A DNA stretch of 64,000 bases from positions 124,001 to 188,000 of the forward strand of contig CAYTMQ010000007.1 in assembly GCA_964438995.1 (NCBI GenBank), given 5' to 3'. The first letter of the stretch is position 1. Each line of letters opens with the position of its first letter. A model generated the notes under the pieces. It was not told the origin of the DNA. It saw nothing but the letters and a program-made list of their open reading frames with translations, and did not search any database. Of this stretch, positions 8,731 through 18,597 are shown in pieces. Both the position numbers and the translations under genes were made by a program. The DNA is from JABMMZ01 sp964438995 (GTDB lineage Bacteria; Bacteroidota; Bacteroidia; NS11-12g; UBA955).

Positions 8731-11439
8731 CTATTGTGTTTTAATGATTTTATAGCTTTCTGTGCCATTGCTGATGATGTATTCGCCACCAGCTAAATCA
8801 TCTAATACTATTGTTTGACTGCCGCTTTTCAAGGACCCGGTTTTAATCAATTTGCCGTTTAAATCAAATATGGCATACACCCCATCTTTTTGAGCAATGA
8901 TGTCGATATGATTGGTAAATGGATTTGGTGAAATCAACAATTTGTTGATCGATATGGTCTTAACATCTGTTTTACCATTGGTCCTGAAATACAAAGTATC
9001 TCTACCTTTACAACCATTGCTATCTGTTACTTCTACCCATGCAAAATACTTGCCCGGCGTACCCAACTGATAAGCCCAAAAATTGTTGCTTCTAGTGCTG
9101 CTGTCATTAAACCATTTGTATCCATTGAAAACCTTATCAGTAGTCAAAGATATATAGTGTGCTTTGTTGTAAACAGAATCACCAACAATGTTAACGATAG
9201 GCAGATCAAATGCTGTGACCTTAATGGTTTTTTCAGAGCTACATCCTGTAGAGGTACTTACTCTAAGCTTCAGCACAATGGAACTATCAATGTTTGAGAA
9301 TAATATTTCACTGCTATCCAAGCTTTGAATACCGTCAATAAACCAAGTGTATTTGTATATTTCAGTATTGTCTAATTTTGGGTCGAATACGGCAATAGAA
9401 CCAAAACAATATCCTGTATCACTCAATTGAATATTAGGTGAAATTGTTTGTATAAAAGCAGTGTCAGTGTATGGACAATTGGCACTATCGGTCACACTAA
9501 CACTTAATCTATCTTTATTGTTGATGGTATAAACCAGCACTGAGTCGATACTAACCAATTGGTTGTTGATGCTCCAATTGATGGTAAATGGTCCTTTGCC
9601 TGTAAAGTTGCTTACTTTCAAGGTGTCATTTATTTGTTTGCAATATGAGAGTATAGAGCCTTGTGGAGAGCGTTTAAATCCGCCTCTTGCAAGCACATTG
9701 ACTTCATCTTTAAGGACACAACCATTTTGGTCTTTTGTTTCTATAGAGATGGTTCTATTTAGTCCGTTTAGCCTAAACGAATAGGTTTGATTGCTATCCA
9801 GCAATGTTGTTGTTCTTTCACTGTCATACCATCTTAGATGATAACCTTTATAACTCTTGTTAAGTGGTTTTAAAGTAATAGAATCGTATTGACAAAATAG
9901 GGTGTCTTTATTTGTTGCAATTTCTATAGGTTCGTACACAATAGAGAAAGTGTCAATTTGTAAAACAGGGCAATTAAACTGTGAGTTGTTGACATAGCTT
10001 TCTATGATGTAGGTTCCAGGAGTATTGATTTTGAAGGAGTCGTTTTTCTTAAAACTTCTTGCAATTTGCGAATTACTATTAGCTTTTAGTATCCTAACAG
10101 AGTATCCATTTTTCGTAGATACATTGTTTACAGAATCTAATACCGTAATGTTATACTTTATTTGATTGCATACAATGTCTTTATCAAGTTTGAAATTAGA
10201 ACTTGGACTTTTTGATACTATAATACCTTTGCTTACCAATCCAATATTGCATTGTTTGTCATTTGCAGCAACAGTGAAACGGTTGTTTACACCGCCATTG
10301 TTTTTGCTAGCCATCCAACAAAATTGCATGGTTTTTTCTCTAGAAGTACTGTCATTCAATTTGGCTGTTGCGGTGCTTAAACCATGGTCCCAGTACATTG
10401 TTACAGTGTCGGCAACAGTTTGTTTAGGGAGAAATTGGTCGTCTTTTCCACTAACATTAAAACAAATTTTGTTGTTTTCGCAAACAGTTATTTTGCTGCT
10501 TCCAATTAAGTATGGAGGATTGTTGTCTGGACATTGTTTAATGCTTAAAATCATCTCTCTACTCACATATCCAATTAAGATAAATCTATTCAAACTGTCT
10601 TTTCTGTATTCTGACGCAGTCACTTTAATGGCACTAATTTCATCACATTTAGTAGGAGTGAAGGCAATATCTCCAGTTTCTCTGTCGAAATAAAATCCTC
10701 TTGGAGGTTTTGCATTTGGCAATGCTTTGCAATTTATAACACCTGGATTTGGTGGACAATAGGGTGTCGCTGGTATGTTTTGATTGTAACTACCCGCATA
10801 AGAAACAGAGGATTTGAAATCTACCAATGGTGCACTGATGTCTAAAACAATTGAGTCGTAATCAGTAGTATCTAAAAATCCCATGTTGTAGTTAAATTGG
10901 TAATAACAACAAGCAAAAAATTTTGGTTCTATGCTGAATTTTGGGGAAGAATTTTTACTGATATTTTGACAAATATCCACCATAGCATCTAAATAAAAGA
11001 TGTTGTTGGTGGTATTGACATTTAGATTTGTTGTATTGGGTCTTAATGCCTGTTGTATCGCGAAATGCACTCTGCAATTGCCTGCTTTTACAAATTTGTC
11101 GTATGGTGATTGGTTGAAATCTATTGTGTCAATAAACGTGTGTTTCTCATACCCTTTGTTAGATGCTGAATTTTGATTGGCACATGGGTTGCCGCATGTG
11201 TCGTTGATTCGCTGAATGCTGATGCGATTGAAGTTCATTGACAATTTAAACGAATCTGATACCACATAGCCTGACAAGCCATTTAAGGCAGCACCACTAC
11301 ATTCCCTATACACATGCGCGGTTACCTTATATTTTTTGTTGCTTAATAGATCATAATACACTTCGCCTCCTCCAATGGATTGTGCAGAAATGGTAATAGA
11401 ATATGCTAATGTAAAAAATACAAGTAATCTTTTCATCAT
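8731..11439 (-). CDS. Large T9SS surface protein, type A sorting domain (paralog 2 of 5)
   Basis: This 902-aa secreted protein starts with a signal peptide (MMKRLLVFFTLAYSITISAQ). It then has the shared N-terminal module: GGEVYYDLL, YKVTAHVYREC, ATPYCPPNPGVINCKALPNA, then GFYFDRETGDIAFTPTKCDE, a segment nearly identical to the 54088-58704 protein. Several beta-sandwich-like repeats with DTxxxC punctuation follow. The last 70 residues (ISPNPFTNHIDI to YKIIKTQ) form a type A sorting domain. It is the middle gene of the array, 33 bases downstream of the 11473 gene, so all three are probably cotranscribed. DNA identity to paralogs is clearly lower than protein identity in the conserved block, which indicates old duplication. 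Confidence 0.85.
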   Translation of the reverse strand: MMKRLLVFFTLAYSITISAQSIGGGEVYYDLLSNKKYKVTAHVYRECSGAALNGLSGYVVSDSFKLSMNFNRISIQRINDTCGNPCANQNSASNKGYEKHTFIDTIDFNQSPYDKFVKAGNCRVHFAIQQALRPNTTNLNVNTTNNIFYLDAMVDICQNISKNSSPKFSIEPKFFACCYYQFNYNMGFLDTTDYDSIVLDISAPLVDFKSSVSYAGSYNQNIPATPYCPPNPGVINCKALPNAKPPRGFYFDRETGDIAFTPTKCDEISAIKVTASEYRKDSLNRFILIGYVSREMILSIKQCPDNNPPYLIGSSKITVCENNKICFNVSGKDDQFLPKQTVADTVTMYWDHGLSTATAKLNDSTSREKTMQFCWMASKNNGGVNNRFTVAANDKQCNIGLVSKGIIVSKSPSSNFKLDKDIVCNQIKYNITVLDSVNNVSTKNGYSVRILKANSNSQIARSFKKNDSFKINTPGTYIIESYVNNSQFNCPVLQIDTFSIVYEPIEIATNKDTLFCQYDSITLKPLNKSYKGYHLRWYDSERTTTLLDSNQTYSFRLNGLNRTISIETKDQNGCVLKDEVNVLARGGFKRSPQGSILSYCKQINDTLKVSNFTGKGPFTINWSINNQLVSIDSVLVYTINNKDRLSVSVTDSANCPYTDTAFIQTISPNIQLSDTGYCFGSIAVFDPKLDNTEIYKYTWFIDGIQSLDSSEILFSNIDSSIVLKLRVSTSTGCSSEKTIKVTAFDLPIVNIVGDSVYNKAHYISLTTDKVFNGYKWFNDSSTRSNNFWAYQLGTPGKYFAWVEVTDSNGCKGRDTLYFRTNGKTDVKTISINKLLISPNPFTNHIDIIAQKDGVYAIFDLNGKLIKTGSLKSGSQTIVLDDLAGGEYIISNGTESYKIIKTQ

Positions 11440-11472
11440 ACTATGAGACGTTAATTTTTATGTTTTAGTTGT

Positions 11473-14400
11473 TTACTCTTTTACAAAAGAACAGATTCCC
11501 TTGTCAGTCTTTATAATGTAGATGCCTTTGGCAAGCATAGAAATATCAATGGTTTCAATAGCTTGTTTTATCTCTATTGTTTGAATCAATTGTCCCTCTA
11601 TACCCAAAATGTCAATTGTGCCTGGTTCTAAGTTTTCTATTGTGATAGCATCTTGTGCTGGATTTGGATAAACTTTTACCCCCAAATAGTTTAATTGTTG
11701 AAGCCCTGTAAAGCCATCCGTGCGAATGGTAATGGTGTCTGATGATCTACAACCTAAGGTATTTGCTGAACTCACCATAAATGTATATTCACCAGGTTGA
11801 CCAAGTGAATATGCCCAAATATTAAGGGTTTGACCAGTATAGCCAGTTGACCAGTAATAATTGTTGTAATCACTTTGGCAAGTCAAATTAATTCTGTTGC
11901 GGTAATTGTAAATGGTATCTCCCAAAATTTTGACTTTGGGATAGTTGAAAACTTTGAATTGCTCTGAATCACTAGCAAAACAGTAATCGTCATTGCCAAC
12001 TTTGAATTGAATTTGACCACTTGTGTCTGGGATGAATTGTAAAAATGTATCTTGAGTTTTGATCAATTGTTTGTTAAAGTACCAATAGATACTTGCTCGG
12101 TCAGGATCGGTGATTTTTACATTTGCTGTCACTTGGACGCCTGAGCATACATCTTTTATTTTGTTTAATTCGACTTTGGGATTTGCAATTGGTTTTAATT
12201 CAAAAGTGTCAATATGGAAGCAATCGTTTGAGTCGATTAATGTGACATAAAATGTTCTTGGATTTGCTGAAATTAAAGTAATAGAATCTTTATTGGAATA
12301 TTGAATGATACTATTGTCAGGTTTCCAATACACCATTTTTATTTTGTCATTTTTGACTTCAGATAATTTTAATGTATATTCTTCATAATAACAAATTTTT
12401 GGCTTACTCGTAATAGTTTTAAATCTCGGACTCTGATATACTGTCATCCAAATTGAATCTTTATAAATGCAATGATTGTCATCTGTTACTTTTAAGCGCA
12501 AATAGTGCTGTGTGTCTGGTTTGTTATGTCTTAAATCAATTGAACTGGTATTGTTAGGGAAAGTCTCGTTGTCAAAGGTCCATTGATATGTAACTGGCGC
12601 TTTGAATATGTTTTCATAAGCAGTGATGTTTAATGAATCATCCGGACATTTATTTAGGTTGTCATATGGAAACAAGTTGTAATTTGTTTTTACACTTTTA
12701 AATAGAACATTGCTAAAGCTTCTACAACCTTTTTGATCAAACATAATCAATTTGTAATTGCTAGTATTGTAATATGTGTCTTTGAAACTACTGTCAATTG
12801 AGTTGACCAATGTATCGTTTTTATACCAGTCCCATGATTTTAAATTTGGTATGCTCGAAGGTTTAAACCCAATCTCTATTGGCGCTGAAGAACAAACTGT
12901 GGTGTCCTTAGCTGAACTCAATATCGCTTTTGGAAATGAGTTAACGACATTGATGGTGTCGATATTGGTTAGAGTGCAATAATTATTTCCAACATTTGCA
13001 TTCGTGTATAAGATGTATTTTCCATCACCATTTAATTGGTATTTGTTGCTGGATAAATTGGTAGTGTAAAACCCAGTAACATACGAATAGGTTGAGTATT
13101 GCAAGGTGGTATCTTTGAGCTTTACTTCAGTAGATAATATGTTGCAACTATCCAATGTATATTGATGGGTGTGTTCAACTACAGGTTTGGTTGTGATTTT
13201 AGATGTTTTTGTTATCAGACTGATATTGCATTTTTTATCATATGCTGCTATTGTGTAATATTTGGTTTTGATTTTACCACTACCATCATCGTAAAAGGTC
13301 AAATCGCTTTGCATTTCTCTTAAACCTTTACTGGTATTAAATGTTGACGGGGTAAAGCCATAATCATATATCACATAGGTTGAATCAGAAATGGTTTGCA
13401 TTGGCAAAAACGCATCATCTTTTGCTGTGAATTTTAAACTCAATTGCTCAGAACACATTGAATTTGAAACAGTATTTGAGTATACAAAATAGGGTGGATT
13501 GTTGTATGAAGAAGCGATGGTTTGGGCTCTATAATCGCGACTCACCGAACCTAACTCTACCCATTGATTGTTGATTTTTCGAAATTCTCTTATCTTTATT
13601 CTTATATATCCTTTTTCGCCTACTCCTGTTGGTGTTGTTATGATTGTACAAAGTGTTTCATCAAAATAACATCCTCTTGGTGGTTTTGCATTTGGCAATG
13701 CTCTACAATTAGTAACTCCTGGATTTGGTGGACAATAAGGGGTTAATGGTACTTGATAACTGTATCCTGTTTTGTATTGGATAGGGGTTCCATAATCTAC
13801 TAATACTGGTTCGATAGAAAAAGCAAGAGAATCGTAATCTGCTGTATCTTGTGGACCGGGAGAATAGGATAATGGATTGTTCGCATTCATATGAAACTTC
13901 GGTTCCATACTGAAGATAGGAGAGTGGTTGCTGATGGTTGAATCACAAATATTGATGGTGGCTTCGTTATAGTATTTGCCAATATTTTGTGTTTTAAGAT
14001 TGCCATCCCTGCCATTCTGAAATATTGCCACACTGATTTTACATTGGTTTAAAAATACTTGATATGCACTTATGTTTAAATCGAGTGTGGTTTCGTAAAT
14101 GTGTTTTTCATATCCTGGATTGGAAAAATCATTTATATTTTGACAGGGTTGACCGCAGGTATCGTTGATCTTGGTAATAGAAGTCCGTGTAAATGGCAGG
14201 TTTTGTTTGTAAGTGTTATTGATTACCCAACCATCTATATTGGTCAACGGACTGGAATTGCATGCTCTATAAACAACTGCCGTAATTTTATAGGTTCTAT
14301 TTGAAGTTCTCTCATAGTAAATCTCACTTCCTGCTATAATTTGAGCGGATAAGCTATCGATGGAAAATAATAAAATGATAAGATGTATTAGTTTTTTCAT
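11473..14400 (-). CDS. Large T9SS surface protein, type A sorting domain (paralog 3 of 5)
   Basis: This secreted protein has about 975 aa. The ATG at 14400 is chosen over the GTG at 14406 because the signal peptide begins MKKLIHLIILLFSIDSLSAQ. The shared module is present: GSEIYYERTS, YKITAVVYRAC, LTPYCPPNPGVTNCRALPNA then PPRG. Beta-sandwich-like repeats rich in D-x-x-C follow. The C-terminal type A sorting domain runs from VYPNPAQDAITI to CSFVKE. It is first of the tandem trio, with a TATCTTTG promoter-like box 18 bases upstream, so it should lead the operon. It is unlike its plus-strand relatives in using mostly A/T-ending codons. Confidence 0.85.
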   Translation of the reverse strand: MKKLIHLIILLFSIDSLSAQIIAGSEIYYERTSNRTYKITAVVYRACNSSPLTNIDGWVINNTYKQNLPFTRTSITKINDTCGQPCQNINDFSNPGYEKHIYETTLDLNISAYQVFLNQCKISVAIFQNGRDGNLKTQNIGKYYNEATINICDSTISNHSPIFSMEPKFHMNANNPLSYSPGPQDTADYDSLAFSIEPVLVDYGTPIQYKTGYSYQVPLTPYCPPNPGVTNCRALPNAKPPRGCYFDETLCTIITTPTGVGEKGYIRIKIREFRKINNQWVELGSVSRDYRAQTIASSYNNPPYFVYSNTVSNSMCSEQLSLKFTAKDDAFLPMQTISDSTYVIYDYGFTPSTFNTSKGLREMQSDLTFYDDGSGKIKTKYYTIAAYDKKCNISLITKTSKITTKPVVEHTHQYTLDSCNILSTEVKLKDTTLQYSTYSYVTGFYTTNLSSNKYQLNGDGKYILYTNANVGNNYCTLTNIDTINVVNSFPKAILSSAKDTTVCSSAPIEIGFKPSSIPNLKSWDWYKNDTLVNSIDSSFKDTYYNTSNYKLIMFDQKGCRSFSNVLFKSVKTNYNLFPYDNLNKCPDDSLNITAYENIFKAPVTYQWTFDNETFPNNTSSIDLRHNKPDTQHYLRLKVTDDNHCIYKDSIWMTVYQSPRFKTITSKPKICYYEEYTLKLSEVKNDKIKMVYWKPDNSIIQYSNKDSITLISANPRTFYVTLIDSNDCFHIDTFELKPIANPKVELNKIKDVCSGVQVTANVKITDPDRASIYWYFNKQLIKTQDTFLQFIPDTSGQIQFKVGNDDYCFASDSEQFKVFNYPKVKILGDTIYNYRNRINLTCQSDYNNYYWSTGYTGQTLNIWAYSLGQPGEYTFMVSSANTLGCRSSDTITIRTDGFTGLQQLNYLGVKVYPNPAQDAITIENLEPGTIDILGIEGQLIQTIEIKQAIETIDISMLAKGIYIIKTDKGICSFVKE

Positions 14401-14418
14401 ACGCACAAAATCTTATTT

Positions 14419-14426
14419 CAAAGATA
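14419..14426 (-). promoter_or_regulatory. Putative -7 element of the three-gene surface-protein operon
   Basis: On the minus strand TATCTTTG exactly fits TAnnTTTG and lies 18 bases before the ATG at 14400. No -33 TTTG is visible at the usual spacing, so a non-standard sigma factor is possible. Confidence 0.45.
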
Positions 14427-14520
14427 CCTATAACAATTGAATTAAGCGCCTAAATGACAGAAGATTGACAAGAATTTGACCTTAGCTTGACAAGTAACTG
14501 ACTTCGAATTGTGAGCATTA

Positions 14521-14663
14521 CCTCTAATCTGGGATCCTCCACTCGGTAGCCCGTAAGTCAGCGACGAGGGGATCTCCGATGTTCGAAAACCCTGAAGTCT
14601 ACGACAAAGGAACTAACCTCTCTAATCCACTAAATCCTAATCCCTAATGCCTATGCCCTATAC
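14521..14663. repeat. Intergenic repeat fragments related to the 19.8-20.1 kb array and to the TTAGG-type words
   Basis: In the 263-base gap, 14544-14576 (cggtagcccgtaagtcagc and on) resembles the units of the array at 19805-20086. Bases 14618-14663 are degenerate TTAGG/ATAGG words on the minus strand, like those in copies A and B. This word stretch begins directly at the TAG stop codon of rlmI. The remainder of the gap (14427-14520) shows nothing recognisable. Confidence 0.6.
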
Positions 14664-15848
14664 CTATTCAACCCACAACACCAGTCCCTTTAAGTACTCG
14701 CCTTCAGGATGAAAAATGTTGACAGGGTGGTCGGCTGGTTGACTTAATCTATGCAGTACCTTCACATTTCGGCCACTTTCTAATGCAGCTGACATGACTG
14801 TTTGCAAAAACGTATGAGCATCTACTACTTGCGAACAACTAAATGTAAATAGTAAACCTCCTTTACTAACTTTCTTTAAGCCTTCAATGTTTAGTCGTTT
14901 ATAACCCATGATGGCATTGTGCCTAGCACCTATGTTCTTCGCAAATGCAGGAGGGTCTAAGATGACAATGTCGTATTGTTGAGTATTGCGCTTGAAAAAT
15001 GAAAATGTATCTTCAGCAAAACTCTCAAAATTTGTCGCATTAGGTTGGTTCAACAACATATTGCGGTTCAATGTTTCAATGGCATTTTTAGACACATCAA
15101 CTGAATCAACTTGTTTTGCCCCATTCATTAAAGCATACACCGAAAAACCACCGGTGTAGGCAAAAGTATTTAACACAGTTTTATTTTTGGCATAATGGCC
15201 TAATAATGCTCTATTGTCCCTTTGGTCGATGAAGAATCCTGTCTTTTGACCACTCACCCAATCGACATAAAATTGATACCCATTTTCATTGACAATGCCA
15301 TCTGATGCTTCTCCCCACAACAAACCATTGTTGACGTTTTCTACAGAACCATGCAGACTTTCTTTACTCTTGTCGTAAACAGCCTTCAATGATGCGCCAA
15401 GTACCTGTTGTAAAGCCTCACAAATCAAGTTGATTTGACCATACATACCACTGGTATGGCATTGAATAACTGCAGTTCCATTGTAAATGTCTATAATCAA
15501 TCCCGGAATGTCATCACCTTCACCATGCATCAACCTATAACAATTGGTCGCGTTGTTATCTTTTAAATTGAGATATTGACGCAGCTGATAACTTTTAGCT
15601 ATGGTTTTAGTCCAAAAGGCCAAATCAATTTCACATGGTTCAAAACTGATGATTCTTACAGCAATACTGCCATGCTGAACATATCCAGTGCCTAGAAAGT
15701 TGTTGTTGATGTCAGTAATGTTGACCATACTGGCTTCTGGCGACTGACGAATATCATTGGTCAATGCACCACTAAAAACCCATGGGTGTTTGCGCTGTAG
15801 TGACTTCTCTTTGCCAGGCTTTAATTTTAGACTTGGATAACTATTCAT
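14664..15848 (-). CDS. rlmI: Class I SAM-dependent rRNA methyltransferase, RlmI type (m5C)
   Basis: This 394-aa protein has an N-terminal PUA-like RNA-binding region (about 1-75, KHPWVFSGAL) followed by the RlmI middle segment and a Rossmann methyltransferase. The SAM motif is NTFAYTGGFSVYALMNGA near residue 225, the motif IV is DIVILDPPAFAKN, and TFSCSQ carries the Cys expected as the nucleophile of m5C enzymes. By family it methylates C1962 (E. coli numbering) of 23S rRNA in the cytosol. It is divergently oriented from the M1 peptidase gene with about 70 bases between starts. The stop codon lies at the edge of a TTAGG-type repeat stretch. Confidence 0.92.
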   Translation of the reverse strand: MNSYPSLKLKPGKEKSLQRKHPWVFSGALTNDIRQSPEASMVNITDINNNFLGTGYVQHGSIAVRIISFEPCEIDLAFWTKTIAKSYQLRQYLNLKDNNATNCYRLMHGEGDDIPGLIIDIYNGTAVIQCHTSGMYGQINLICEALQQVLGASLKAVYDKSKESLHGSVENVNNGLLWGEASDGIVNENGYQFYVDWVSGQKTGFFIDQRDNRALLGHYAKNKTVLNTFAYTGGFSVYALMNGAKQVDSVDVSKNAIETLNRNMLLNQPNATNFESFAEDTFSFFKRNTQQYDIVILDPPAFAKNIGARHNAIMGYKRLNIEGLKKVSKGGLLFTFSCSQVVDAHTFLQTVMSAALESGRNVKVLHRLSQPADHPVNIFHPEGEYLKGLVLWVE

Positions 15849-15917
15849 TTTGTTGCAAATTTCAGACTTTTGTCACGTATCGACTGCATTTTTTTTTGTA
15901 TATTTGTTAAAATTTTT

Positions 15918-17837
15918 GTGTTACGACTTGCAACAATATTGTTTTTAATGTGTCTTATTAATAGTTCTATGGCTCAACCTGAGATGGAAAGTCATGCCAA
16001 ACAAGAACTAACAAGATATATGACATTGAGAGAATCTTCAAATAAACGCACGGATGATACCAAAGTGGATATCAAACACGCTGATTTATTTATGTTCCCA
16101 AATATGAATACTGGCGCTATCCGACAAGGATATGTCAAATTCAAATTCAAATGTCTCAATCAAATTTTTACTTTCGATTTTGATTTACACAACAATCTTA
16201 AAATAGATTCTGTGGTATTTCATTCTACTAGATTAAATGTCTCTAGAATCAATGGAGTTGCTCAAGCTCAGTTGCCTGGCGGACTTGGGAAAAACAAAGA
16301 AGATTCTATTGAAATTTACTACAATGGTACTCCAGACATGTCTACCCGAGCTTACTTCAGAGATGTAAATATTTCTGGGCCAACCATTGCAACCCTATCT
16401 CAACCTTATGGCGCCCATTGGTGGTGGCCATGTAGAGAAAATTTATACGATAAAATTGATTCCTTAGATGTTAGAATATTAGTGGATACACCTTTCTACG
16501 CAGTATCTAATGGCGTACTTCAAAATGTCATCAACTACGGTCCAGTTAAACTCTACCACTACAGTCATTCTTATCCAATCGCCACCTACTTAGTAGCTGT
16601 ATCCATTTCCAAATACATCAAATATACCGATGTAGCATATCTGTCTAGCGTCAATAAAAACATCGATATCATCAACCATGTTTTTCCTCACAACGATAAT
16701 TTAGACAATCGAAATAGAACAGCCGCAACTGCGCCAATCATGCATTTGTTTGACAGCTTGTTTGGAACATATCCATTTCATAAAGAACACTACGGTCACG
16801 CCCAATTCGCTTGGAGTGGAGGGATGGAACATCAAACTATGAGTTTTATGGCCAATTTCAATTACGACCTAGTAGCACACGAATTGGCGCACCAATGGTT
16901 TGGCGATAAAGTTACTTGCGGTACATGGAAAGACATTTGGCTCAATGAAGGCTTTGCAACTTATTTGAACCTTTTGTGTTACAATTTTTTGAAACCAAAA
17001 TCCGAATGGTTGAGTCAAATAAAATCTACTCAAGAAGATGTATTGGTTGAAACAGATGGTTCTGTGTTTGCACAAGATACAGGTAGTGTGAGTGCATTGT
17101 TCAATTACAGAACAACCTATCAAAAAGGCGCAATGGTATTGCATCAGTTGAGGTATTACATTGGAGATTCAGCTTTCTTTAACGGATTGAGAAATTACTT
17201 GATTGACCCTCAAATCAGTTATGGATTTTCAAAACAAGACAATCTTAAATTCCATTTAGAAGCAAGTTCAGGAAAAGATTTGGACGATTATTTCAACGAT
17301 TGGATTATGGGCGAAGGTTATCCTACTTACCAAATCAATTGGTCTCAAAAAGGCAAACAATTCACTGTCTCTTACACACAAAGTAACTCACATCCTTCGG
17401 TTACTAATTTTAATGTACCAGTTCCAATAGTGCTTTACGGAACAGGAAACGAAATGGCATACAAAATTCAAGTTAACGGACTATCCGATACGCAATCTTT
17501 TGAAGTACCATTTAAAGTTAAAGAAGTTGTTGTAGACCCAGATAGATGGTTGTTGGCTAAATACGAATTAACATTCCCTTTGCCAGAAAATATAGCATTA
17601 AGTCTTTATCCTAATCCTTTTACAACACAAATTAACTTTTCGTCAGATGATGTAGATATAGAAGCATGGGAATTGATTGATGCTTGTGGTAAAACAGTGA
17701 TGTCTAAAAACTATGAAGAAAGTTTATTAAAAGGATACATTGAAACCATTGATGCCAAAGCTTTGGCAGATGGTGCTTATATATTAAAAATACAAGGTTC
17801 AGACCGAACCATCATCAAAAAATTGATTAAAAATTGA
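15918..17837 (+). CDS. M1-family zinc aminopeptidase with T9SS type A sorting domain
   Basis: This secreted gluzincin has about 639 aa when started at GTG 15918. That start is favoured over the TTG at 15870 because it gives a clean signal peptide (MLRLATILFLMCLINSSMAQ). The M1 exopeptidase loop appears as GGMEHQ, and the zinc site is HELAHQWFGD (His321, Glu322, His325) with Glu344 in NEGFATYL. A beta-rich region and a type A sorting domain follow (LYPNPFTTQINF to IKKLIKN). It should trim peptides outside the cell or at the surface. The TATATTTG box at 15899-15906 could be its -7 element. The MbnP-like gene begins five bases after the stop, so the three genes 15918-19692 are probably one operon. 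Confidence 0.9.
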   Translation: MLRLATILFLMCLINSSMAQPEMESHAKQELTRYMTLRESSNKRTDDTKVDIKHADLFMFPNMNTGAIRQGYVKFKFKCLNQIFTFDFDLHNNLKIDSVVFHSTRLNVSRINGVAQAQLPGGLGKNKEDSIEIYYNGTPDMSTRAYFRDVNISGPTIATLSQPYGAHWWWPCRENLYDKIDSLDVRILVDTPFYAVSNGVLQNVINYGPVKLYHYSHSYPIATYLVAVSISKYIKYTDVAYLSSVNKNIDIINHVFPHNDNLDNRNRTAATAPIMHLFDSLFGTYPFHKEHYGHAQFAWSGGMEHQTMSFMANFNYDLVAHELAHQWFGDKVTCGTWKDIWLNEGFATYLNLLCYNFLKPKSEWLSQIKSTQEDVLVETDGSVFAQDTGSVSALFNYRTTYQKGAMVLHQLRYYIGDSAFFNGLRNYLIDPQISYGFSKQDNLKFHLEASSGKDLDDYFNDWIMGEGYPTYQINWSQKGKQFTVSYTQSNSHPSVTNFNVPVPIVLYGTGNEMAYKIQVNGLSDTQSFEVPFKVKEVVVDPDRWLLAKYELTFPLPENIALSLYPNPFTTQINFSSDDVDIEAWELIDACGKTVMSKNYEESLLKGYIETIDAKALADGAYILKIQGSDRTIIKKLIKN

Positions 17838-17842
17838 GTGTT

Positions 17843-18595
17843 ATGAAAAATATCAAATTACTTATGACTACAATGGTCGTTTTATTTATGGCTTGTAAAC
17901 CAAACGATCCACCACCTGATCAACCAAAAGATACAGGTTTTACATTGACCTTAAAATTCGTGCCTTTTTTTAAAGGATCTCTGATGTCTTGGGCTACCTC
18001 TTATACCAATAGTTCAAATGATACGTTTTCGTTTGATAAAGTGAAGTATCTGATGTCAAATTTTGTTTTAGAAAAAGAAAACGGCGAATTGTATACCATA
18101 CCAGATGGGTATGCATATATAAGTTTGAAAGATGGTAGAGACAGTGTGATACTCAGAAACATTCCAGAAGGTAAGTACAAATCTGTGCGTTTTATGGTGG
18201 GATTGGATTCTGCAGTTAACCATTCTGACCCTGCAAGTAGAGCACTCGACCACCCATTGAGTCCATCTTTGAATGAAATGCACTGGGGCTGGGCTGGTGG
18301 ATACATCTTTAACATCATTGAAGGTTATTATATTAAGAACGGAACAAATGCTGGATTCTCATACCATGTTGCGTTAGAGAAAAACTCAAGAACCCATTCT
18401 TTTATTGAATCATTCGAAATGAGTAAAAATTCTAGAATTCAATTCGCTATCCATTTGGATAAATACTTTGACAATGTAGTCAATTTCAGTATTAAAAAAG
18501 ATGGCGCATTTTCTCATAGTGGAGATGTGGATCCAGTGATGGATAAGTTTATACAAAACATGAATGGTTTGTTTGAATTCCAAATATTTCAATAA
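17843..18595 (+). CDS. MbnP-like copper-binding family lipoprotein
   Basis: This 250-aa protein starts at the ATG at 17843; an in-frame TTG at 17834 overlaps the previous stop but gives a poorer signal. A lipoprotein signal ends at Cys18 (LFMAC). The body matches the MbnP family: KVKYLMSNFVLEKENGELY (67-85), the RFMVGLDS segment (116-123), and the hallmark EMHWGWAGGYIFNIIEG (145-161) with Trp148 and Trp150. In characterised MbnP proteins a Trp is oxidised to kynurenine by the partner MbnH and the product binds copper. The diheme partner gene follows after two bases. No methanobactin biosynthesis gene is visible, so this is a stand-alone pair. Copper as ligand is inferred from family only. Confidence 0.85.
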   Translation: MKNIKLLMTTMVVLFMACKPNDPPPDQPKDTGFTLTLKFVPFFKGSLMSWATSYTNSSNDTFSFDKVKYLMSNFVLEKENGELYTIPDGYAYISLKDGRDSVILRNIPEGKYKSVRFMVGLDSAVNHSDPASRALDHPLSPSLNEMHWGWAGGYIFNIIEGYYIKNGTNAGFSYHVALEKNSRTHSFIESFEMSKNSRIQFAIHLDKYFDNVVNFSIKKDGAFSHSGDVDPVMDKFIQNMNGLFEFQIFQ

Positions 18596-18597
18596 AT